From an uncultured Akkermansia sp. (GTDB lineage Bacteria > Verrucomicrobiota > Verrucomicrobiia > Verrucomicrobiales > Akkermansiaceae), in contig CANQSS010000001.1 of assembly GCA_947626545.1 (NCBI GenBank), forward strand, positions 62,001 to 126,000: a stretch of 64,000 nt of DNA, in the 5' to 3' direction. Below are positions 57,996 to 64,000 of the stretch, in pieces (the stretch's first letter is position 1; every line of letters starts with the position of its first letter). The translations under genes were made by a program, and so were the position numbers. The notes beneath the pieces were generated by a model that was given only the letters and a program-made list of their open reading frames with translations, was not told the origin of the DNA and did no database searches.

Positions 57996-60011
57996 GTGCC
58001 GGGTTTCATCGAACAGGTCCTTCAAGATTTTGCTCCGGATGGTATCCTTTCGGGCGGCAAGGGCTATGAGTTTCGCCCGGAACAGCAGAAGCTCGCTGCG
58101 GCAGTAGCTCGTGCTCTGGAAAATGAGCGTCCCCTTCTCGCTGAAGCCGGAACCGGTGTCGGCAAATCACTCGCCTATCTCGTTCCCGCCATCCGATTTG
58201 CGCTGGCACATGGACGCAAAGCAGTCATCTCTACCCACACGATCAACCTACAAGAGCAGCTCTTCGGCAAAGACATACCCACTGCAGCAAAAGCCCTGGA
58301 ACTTCCCGTGCGAGCCGCACTACTCAAAGGTCGTTCACATTACCTATGCCGCACCCGCTTGCAGCGTGCCGTGGAACAGGCGAAAGATCTTTTCAATCCA
58401 GAAGAAGTGCGTCAGCTGCGCGCCGTGCAGGAGTGGGCTCACGATTGCGGAGAAGGCTGGCTTTCCTCCATCCCGACAGGACTCGGTGTATCTGAAAAAG
58501 TGAAAGCGCAGGTGTGCAGTGAGAATTATGTGTGTACCCTGCGCAACTGTGGACCAAATTGCCCCTACCAAGCTGCCCGTCGCAAGGCAGAAGAGGCAGA
58601 GATCGTGGTACTCAACCACACCCTTTTCTTTGGTCTGATGAGTCTCGCTGAAGAGGCCCGTAACCAAGCATTGGAGGCTGATGAAGAGGAAAATTTGGAG
58701 AGCATGGGCTTTATCTTTCCGCACGACTTTGTGATCCTGGATGAGGCGCACACCATCGAAAACGTGGCCGCGCACCAATTCGGCACCGTGTTGCCTGAAG
58801 CCGAACTACGGCGCGATTTGTGGCGTCTTTACAATCCACGAACTCACAAAGGGACATTGCGCCATGCCGCCACGCCTCGCCTCCTTCAACTCATTGAAGA
58901 AGCTCAGCTCGCTTCCGATGAGTTTTTTGACCGAGCAATGCTCGATGCCCGCTTTCAAAACGCGGAGAATCGGCAGGAAGTGCGTCTTCGCCAGCCAAAG
59001 TGGACGGAGGATGTGCTCACTCCTGCCCTATGCGAGTTGGAGCGCGAAGTTCTTTCCATGGCCAAATGCGAGGAGAATGAAGTGACGCGTGCCGAGCTAA
59101 TGGACACGGCCGCACGTTTGTTGGCCTACCGTACCGCCGCAGAAGACGTCGTTTCCCTGCACAACATCGGCAATGCCGTATATTGGGCTGAAAAAGGCGG
59201 CGAAAGAGATGACAAGAGGCGCTTTCTCACTCTGCGCTCCGCGCTTGTTAACGTGGCCCCTGTACTGCGCGAAAAACTCTTTGAAAGCGGCCGAACCTGC
59301 ATCTGCACCAGTGCCACTCTTTCTGCTGGAGACATGGGGACCGCCTATTTTGCCGGTCGCGTAGGTGCAGAAAGTGTCGACACTATCCGCATCGGTAGTC
59401 CCTTCGACTTTGCGCACCAAATGCGCGTGACAATTGCGCGCAGCATGCCTCTACCGAATGAAGAAGGCTACGATGAAGAGCTGCCCGCCCGGATACTGCA
59501 CGCGCTGGAAAGCTCAGACGGCCACGCCTTCGTTCTGTTTACCAGCTACCGCACCCTGCGCAATGTGGCCGAGGCACTGCGCCCCTCCTGTGCCGAGCAT
59601 GGCTGGCAGATGCTCGTGCAAGGAGACGGTATCAGCCGCTCGGATATGCTCGCTCTCTTTCGCAGAAAAATGGGCAGTGTCCTTTTCGGTACGGATAGCT
59701 TTTGGATGGGCGTTGATGTGCCCGGCGATGCGCTTTCGCATGTCATTGTCACCAAACTTCCATTTGATTCGCCGAGTACGCCGCTGGTGGAGGCACGCTC
59801 AGAAGATATCCAGGCGCGCGGAGGCTCTCCCTTTACTGAATATTCTATGCCGGAGGCTATCCTTAAATTCCGCCAAGGGGTAGGGCGCCTTATCCGCTCC
59901 AAAACAGATACGGGAGCTATCACTCTGCTGGATGCACGTCTTTGCCGCAAGCACTACGGACGACATTTTCTGCGCGCCCTACCTCCTGACGTTCCTTGCA
60001 CCTATGAATAA
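57996..60011 (+). CDS. DinG/XPD-like ATP-dependent helicase
   Basis: 'AEAGTGVGKSLAYLVPAI', DEAH box 'ILDEAHTIENVAA', 'SFWMGVDVPGDALSHVIVTKLPF', four-Cys cluster region. Confidence 0.93.
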   Translation: MPGFIEQVLQDFAPDGILSGGKGYEFRPEQQKLAAAVARALENERPLLAEAGTGVGKSLAYLVPAIRFALAHGRKAVISTHTINLQEQLFGKDIPTAAKALELPVRAALLKGRSHYLCRTRLQRAVEQAKDLFNPEEVRQLRAVQEWAHDCGEGWLSSIPTGLGVSEKVKAQVCSENYVCTLRNCGPNCPYQAARRKAEEAEIVVLNHTLFFGLMSLAEEARNQALEADEEENLESMGFIFPHDFVILDEAHTIENVAAHQFGTVLPEAELRRDLWRLYNPRTHKGTLRHAATPRLLQLIEEAQLASDEFFDRAMLDARFQNAENRQEVRLRQPKWTEDVLTPALCELEREVLSMAKCEENEVTRAELMDTAARLLAYRTAAEDVVSLHNIGNAVYWAEKGGERDDKRRFLTLRSALVNVAPVLREKLFESGRTCICTSATLSAGDMGTAYFAGRVGAESVDTIRIGSPFDFAHQMRVTIARSMPLPNEEGYDEELPARILHALESSDGHAFVLFTSYRTLRNVAEALRPSCAEHGWQMLVQGDGISRSDMLALFRRKMGSVLFGTDSFWMGVDVPGDALSHVIVTKLPFDSPSTPLVEARSEDIQARGGSPFTEYSMPEAILKFRQGVGRLIRSKTDTGAITLLDARLCRKHYGRHFLRALPPDVPCTYE

Positions 60012-60026
60012 TGACCTCCCTTAATC

Positions 60027-60860
60027 ATGAAAAAAGTCCTTACACTCCTCTCTACCACCGTTGCCCTGCTAGGTTTTCTGCTCAATGCCGCAGAAGTAAG
60101 AGACGTAACCATCACCAGCACATCCATGGGCAAACAGATTACCAACATGGTGATCACGCCGGAACGACACTCGGAGGGCGAACGTTTTCCCGTGGTGTAT
60201 CTGTTGCACGGCTACAACATGATACCGAGAGATTGGCTGAACGTGCAGCCTGAGCTTCCCGATTTGGCGGACAAACTACGCCTCATCATTGTGTGCCCCG
60301 ATGGCAGTAATAGCTGGTACATGGACAGCCCGGTCAATCCTGCCTCTAAATACGAAACCTATGTGGCGAAGGAGTTGGTGGATTACGTGGACGCCCACAT
60401 GCCCACCATTCCTGACCGCCGTACCCGCGCTCTCTGCGGACTGAGCATGGGTGGCTTTGGATCCCTGCGCCTCGCTATCCTGCACCAAGACGTATTTAGC
60501 GCAGCTGGTTCCATGAGCGGCCTCGTGGATTTCACTCCCTTTCCCAATCGCTGGGGAACGAGGGAAATATTCGGCAAGGCTGAAGAGAATGCCGAGCGCA
60601 TGAAGGAATACAATGTCGTCGATCTTGCACATCTCATCCGCCCCGGGCTTGACATCATGATTGATTGCGGCACGGAGGACTTTTTTCACCAGGTTAATGA
60701 TAATTTACATCGCTTGCTCCTGGCGCGTCATGTGCCGCACACCTACATATCTTTCCCAGGCACGCACAACTACGCGTACTGGAACAACGCCATCCTGCAC
60801 CAGTTCGTCTTCCTGTCGCATCACTTTGCGACTGCCGAATCCTCCGAAACGAAGGAGTGA
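60027..60860 (+). CDS. Secreted alpha/beta-hydrolase esterase (esterase D / tributyrin esterase-like)
   Basis: 'YLLHGYNMIPRDWL', 'ALCGLSMGGFGSLRLAI' nucleophile elbow. Confidence 0.9.
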   Translation: MKKVLTLLSTTVALLGFLLNAAEVRDVTITSTSMGKQITNMVITPERHSEGERFPVVYLLHGYNMIPRDWLNVQPELPDLADKLRLIIVCPDGSNSWYMDSPVNPASKYETYVAKELVDYVDAHMPTIPDRRTRALCGLSMGGFGSLRLAILHQDVFSAAGSMSGLVDFTPFPNRWGTREIFGKAEENAERMKEYNVVDLAHLIRPGLDIMIDCGTEDFFHQVNDNLHRLLLARHVPHTYISFPGTHNYAYWNNAILHQFVFLSHHFATAESSETKE

Positions 60861-60879
60861 TTCGTTGCGTGCATCGGCG

Positions 60880-61920
60880 CTAATCGAGCAGCCTATCCCA
60901 GTACTTGGCACTCCAGTAGGCGCGCGCAGCCTTGCGCGATATATGTGACGCGGATATGTAACGGAACCGCAGCATCTGCGACGATCGGTGTCCCATCTCA
61001 TATTGCAATCGTTCCATGTCGCGATAGTGCGCAGCGTGATAGGAGGCAAAACTGTGCCGTAGCACATCAGGCACCCACGGATGCAGGCCACTGGCCCGAT
61101 GCAGCTCTCCCCATCGCTTAATCCACCCTTTGGGGCATATAAGTTCATCCTCATGCGGGTTCAGGTTGAGGCGTCTGAACCAGCGCAGAAGAGGTTGGGG
61201 CATGCTTACGCAACGTGAGCCGCCCGTTTTGCTTTGTGTTGCGTAGAGCGTAATCGTTCGCGTCTTGATGTGGATATTGCGCCATCTGAGTCGTGTTATC
61301 TCCGTCGGTCGCATCCCGCTCCATATCATGATTCCAACGGCGGGCGCACACGCTCGGTGCTTTGGCAAGAGAGAGGTGCGCAAGAGTCTCAGAATCTGCT
61401 CCAACGTGAGCGGTTCCTTCTCTCGCTCTCTTGAGGGCGCTTCCTGGATGGGTTGCACTGGATTCCTTTGCAGCCACCCCATGCGACAGCAATATGAGAA
61501 TAACCCATGCAGGATAGTGCGCGCTTTACTTCGGCTGCTTGTCCTCTGAAATGTTTTCCTAAGCATTTCACGACACATTTGCGTTGAGATATGGCGCATC
61601 TCACGCCTGGCGAGTTCAGGGTTACACATCAAAATTTTCTTCGTGTAATATTCCAATTCTCGACGCGTCGCCGCACGCCGATGCTGCTTCCCCTTCAGCA
61701 AATACACCACTCCCCTCTCCAGCGTGAGCTGAGGATCCGTTTCTTGCAGCACTTCACGCGCGTCACGCAGCCTTTGGATGCATTCTTTCGCCTTAATTTT
61801 ATGTTTTGTTCCCATACATTCCGCCAGTTCACGGATTATCTCTGCAGCTTCTATCAATTTCAATCCGTGTGCCTGTATGAGCTCCACCCCCATCCTATCT
61901 ATGCTTACTTTCTGTTTCAT
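60880..61920 (-). CDS. Tyrosine recombinase / integrase
   Basis: SAM-like N-terminal region; 'GMRPTEITRLRWRNI', 'VPDVLRHSFASYHAAHYRDMERLQYEMGHRSSQMLRFRYI'. Confidence 0.9.
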   Translation of the reverse strand: MKQKVSIDRMGVELIQAHGLKLIEAAEIIRELAECMGTKHKIKAKECIQRLRDAREVLQETDPQLTLERGVVYLLKGKQHRRAATRRELEYYTKKILMCNPELARREMRHISTQMCREMLRKTFQRTSSRSKARTILHGLFSYCCRMGWLQRNPVQPIQEAPSREREKEPLTLEQILRLLRTSLLPKHRACAPAVGIMIWSGMRPTEITRLRWRNIHIKTRTITLYATQSKTGGSRCVSMPQPLLRWFRRLNLNPHEDELICPKGWIKRWGELHRASGLHPWVPDVLRHSFASYHAAHYRDMERLQYEMGHRSSQMLRFRYISASHISRKAARAYWSAKYWDRLLD

Positions 61921-61938
61921 ATGATTTCAAATCACATG
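61918..61938. promoter_or_regulatory. 21-bp near-palindrome CATATGATTTCAAATCACATG overlapping the integrase start
   Basis: Single mismatch in the arms; core TGATTTcAAATCA also at 62098-62110. Confidence 0.55.
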
Positions 61939-62094
61939 TCAAACTTTTTTGCAAATTTTTTTGCGAATTTTTCTGCTTTTTGCGGGGAAACCAGCTTTTC
62001 CGCAAAGGCAATTTTTTTGCATTTTACGATCTAATTTTTTCAGGTTTTTCCACAATAATTATTCAATATATGCGTACGGGAGGGGTTTTAGGAC

Positions 62095-62113
62095 ATATGA
62101 TTTGAAATCATAT
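62095..62113. promoter_or_regulatory. 19-bp perfect palindrome ATATGATTTGAAATCATAT
   Basis: Direct reading; same core as 61918-61938, 176 bp apart centre to centre. Confidence 0.6.
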
Positions 62114-62167
62114 AGCATCGGCTGTGCGAGGGGGATGGTCCCCGGATATTTTAACCTAGCGAGAACG

Positions 62168-62563
62168 ATGAAATACAAACTAATCATAGCAACGGTCGCT
62201 GCCGCCACAGTGGGAGTAGCAGGATTGAGTTCATGTGATTCAATGAAGTCCCTTGGGGGTTCGCTCACCAAGATGGGACTCAATCCGTTTGAGAAGACAA
62301 ACAGTCTTTCTGCGACAGTAGTGCACGCATCGACTCCGGTATATCATGCCGGCGGAGAGCACATCATGGGCAAGGGTAAGGGAGAAATAAAGACCTCAGA
62401 GGGGTGGAGTCAAAATTTGATTGTCAAGACGGCTGATGGCAATACCTACAAGGGGAGTTTGAATGTGGATACTCAAGATGAGTGTGTTGCCACAGGAGAC
62501 ACAGGTATTGCGGAGATCGGAGTTGAGAGCAACATGATGAAGCGATTTGAGAAGACATATTAA
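62168..62563 (+). CDS. Small lipoprotein, unknown function
   Basis: Lipobox 'VAGLSSCDS'; start at 62168 (MKYKLIIATVAA). Confidence 0.8.
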   Translation: MKYKLIIATVAAATVGVAGLSSCDSMKSLGGSLTKMGLNPFEKTNSLSATVVHASTPVYHAGGEHIMGKGKGEIKTSEGWSQNLIVKTADGNTYKGSLNVDTQDECVATGDTGIAEIGVESNMMKRFEKTY

Positions 62564-62682
62564 GGGCTTGATGAGAGCTTCCGACGGCGGAGTTCCCGTA
62601 CGGGGATGACGGGTTGGATCAGAAGGAGCCGAAGCGTGTATGATTGACGGCGTGATTTCTGAAAGGCTCATGTTTCTCTGAT

Positions 62683-63546
62683 ATGAAAGCGAAATTATAT
62701 ACGCCCCTTGTGGCGCTGACTGTTCTGGGGCTCTGCTCTTGTGGGGATTTGGGGTCGCTGGCGGGTACCGCTATTGAGGTTGCCGCCGCTGGTTACTCTG
62801 CTGTTCAGGAGTACGACGCAAACGGCGTGCCGATTTACGGATATGACGGTAACAATGCCGTGTACGGGTATGACAGCAACAATCAACCGATATACGACAT
62901 AGCCTTGCTTGCAACTGCAGCGAGCGTGCCAAACTGGGAGCCCAAAGCCGGCGTCCCAATCATCTACCCGACGCAAGCCCGGCGCGCAGCCACACCGCCC
63001 CCACAGGCTCGCCACCATGCACCGCTCAAACACCGTCACCCTGTAGTGGCCCACGGATCTCATCGTCCCAATCGCGCCGCCACTCCTCCGCCGTTCAATC
63101 CTCATGTATCCGGTCTTGGATCGCGCCCGGATCGCGCAGCTCCGCTGCCACCGAGCAATACCCGTACGTCCGAGCCGGCGCCGCATCCCGATCGCGCCAC
63201 TCCGCCATCGCGCAATCCTCGTGTGTCGGGACATGGGCCACACTCGAATTCCAATCACCGCATGCAACCCGGCCAGAATCTGGGACGCCCGGGGTTCGGT
63301 CCTCAGCAGGGACGCCCCAATGCAGGTTCCGGACCGGGTCGTCAAAAGGGGAAACCTGCCACGTCAACTCTCGCGGCTCCTGCAGGGGTGAGGGTGGCGC
63401 CGGTGCCCACGGCGACTGCAAAGCCTGCGTCTTCGGACGGGTATGTCTGCATGTCATGCAGCTTGGGCGATACACTCATCAAGAAGTGTACCAACAAAAA
63501 GTGTGTGAATTACGGTAATCCACCGAGTTCCTACAAAAAAAGATGA
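62683..63546 (+). CDS. Pro/His/Arg-rich lipoprotein with C-terminal zinc-ribbon-like Cys motif
   Basis: Lipobox 'VLGLCSCGD'; GYD.NN repeats; C-term 'VCMSCSLGDTLIKKCTNKKCVNYG'. Confidence 0.75.
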   Translation: MKAKLYTPLVALTVLGLCSCGDLGSLAGTAIEVAAAGYSAVQEYDANGVPIYGYDGNNAVYGYDSNNQPIYDIALLATAASVPNWEPKAGVPIIYPTQARRAATPPPQARHHAPLKHRHPVVAHGSHRPNRAATPPPFNPHVSGLGSRPDRAAPLPPSNTRTSEPAPHPDRATPPSRNPRVSGHGPHSNSNHRMQPGQNLGRPGFGPQQGRPNAGSGPGRQKGKPATSTLAAPAGVRVAPVPTATAKPASSDGYVCMSCSLGDTLIKKCTNKKCVNYGNPPSSYKKR

Positions 63547-63566
63547 ATCTCATCCACATCAACACC

Positions 63567-64000
63567 ATGAAAATGAAATTAACCATCGGGGCTCTCGCAT
63601 GCTTCATGCTGGGGAGCTGCGCAAGTATGAGTGATTACAACACGGTGAACAGCTCGCAAGTAGGCGTGCCTCAACAGGCATTTGCCGCCACGGTGACGTC
63701 TGCGCGACAGGTGACGCAGGAGTCCTCTGCCTCTACACACAACATGGGTACACTGATTGGCGCCGGCATTGGCCTGGGTGGTGGGCAATTGCTCGGCAGT
63801 GGCAAGGGGCGCGCAGCTTCTACCATTGGCATGGCGGCGGCAGGCGCTCTGGCCGGGCGTTATTTGGCGGACTCCATGGGTCGCACAAAATGCCAAGAGC
63901 TCACTGTCCAAGTGGATGGCACCGGAGCTATGTACAGCTTCGTTCAACCGATCTACAAGCAAATCGGAGAGATCAGCGTCGGAACGCACGGAGTTTATTA
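63567..64000 (+). CDS. Glycine-zipper lipoprotein (runs off window end)
   Basis: ATG at 63567: MKMKLTIGALACFMLGSCASMSD..., 'GTLIGAGIGLGGGQLLGSGKGRAASTIGMAAAGALAGRYLADS'. Confidence 0.75.
   Translation, partial: MKMKLTIGALACFMLGSCASMSDYNTVNSSQVGVPQQAFAATVTSARQVTQESSASTHNMGTLIGAGIGLGGGQLLGSGKGRAASTIGMAAAGALAGRYLADSMGRTKCQELTVQVDGTGAMYSFVQPIYKQIGEISVGTHGVY

Overview
This 64 kb window is bacterial chromosome, most likely Verrucomicrobiota/Akkermansia-like (inferred from gene content only). It carries about 55 convincing CDSs. In order they include: a ResB/CcsA-like pair; an LpxR-like protein; a MacAB-TolC-type efflux operon; ssb; tkt; fabG; rlpA-like; tatD; radC; a tail-specific protease; a dcw cluster (mraZ-rsmH-ftsL-ftsI-murE-murF-mraY-murD-LysM-ftsW-murG-MBL RNase); a SprT-like gene; fhs; the ATP synthase operon (atpBEFHAGDC); kdsB; uppS; a DivIC/FtsB-like gene; secDF; a membrane CbiX-like protein; an FHA-repeat-DUF4384 protein; a GT2; an L,D-transpeptidase; rseP; obgE; a DinG-like helicase; an esterase; a lone tyrosine recombinase; and three lipoproteins. 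The most unusual signal is non-coding. At least a dozen intergenic spaces hold a modular repeat family: a small hairpin whose stem sequence varies while pairing is kept, then TATG + TACGATG/TACGATT heptamers, then a GCGCGCGTTGCGCG hairpin and a conserved tail. Related modules include ~240-250 bp elements with inverted termini (AGGGCAAACGCATT...AATGCGTTTGCCCT) in divergent promoter regions. Several genes have near-consensus sigma70 promoters ending 6-10 nt before the start codon, predicting leaderless or nearly leaderless mRNAs. No tRNA, rRNA or CRISPR array was recognised. All calls come from reading the sequence and ORF track; no database search was run.
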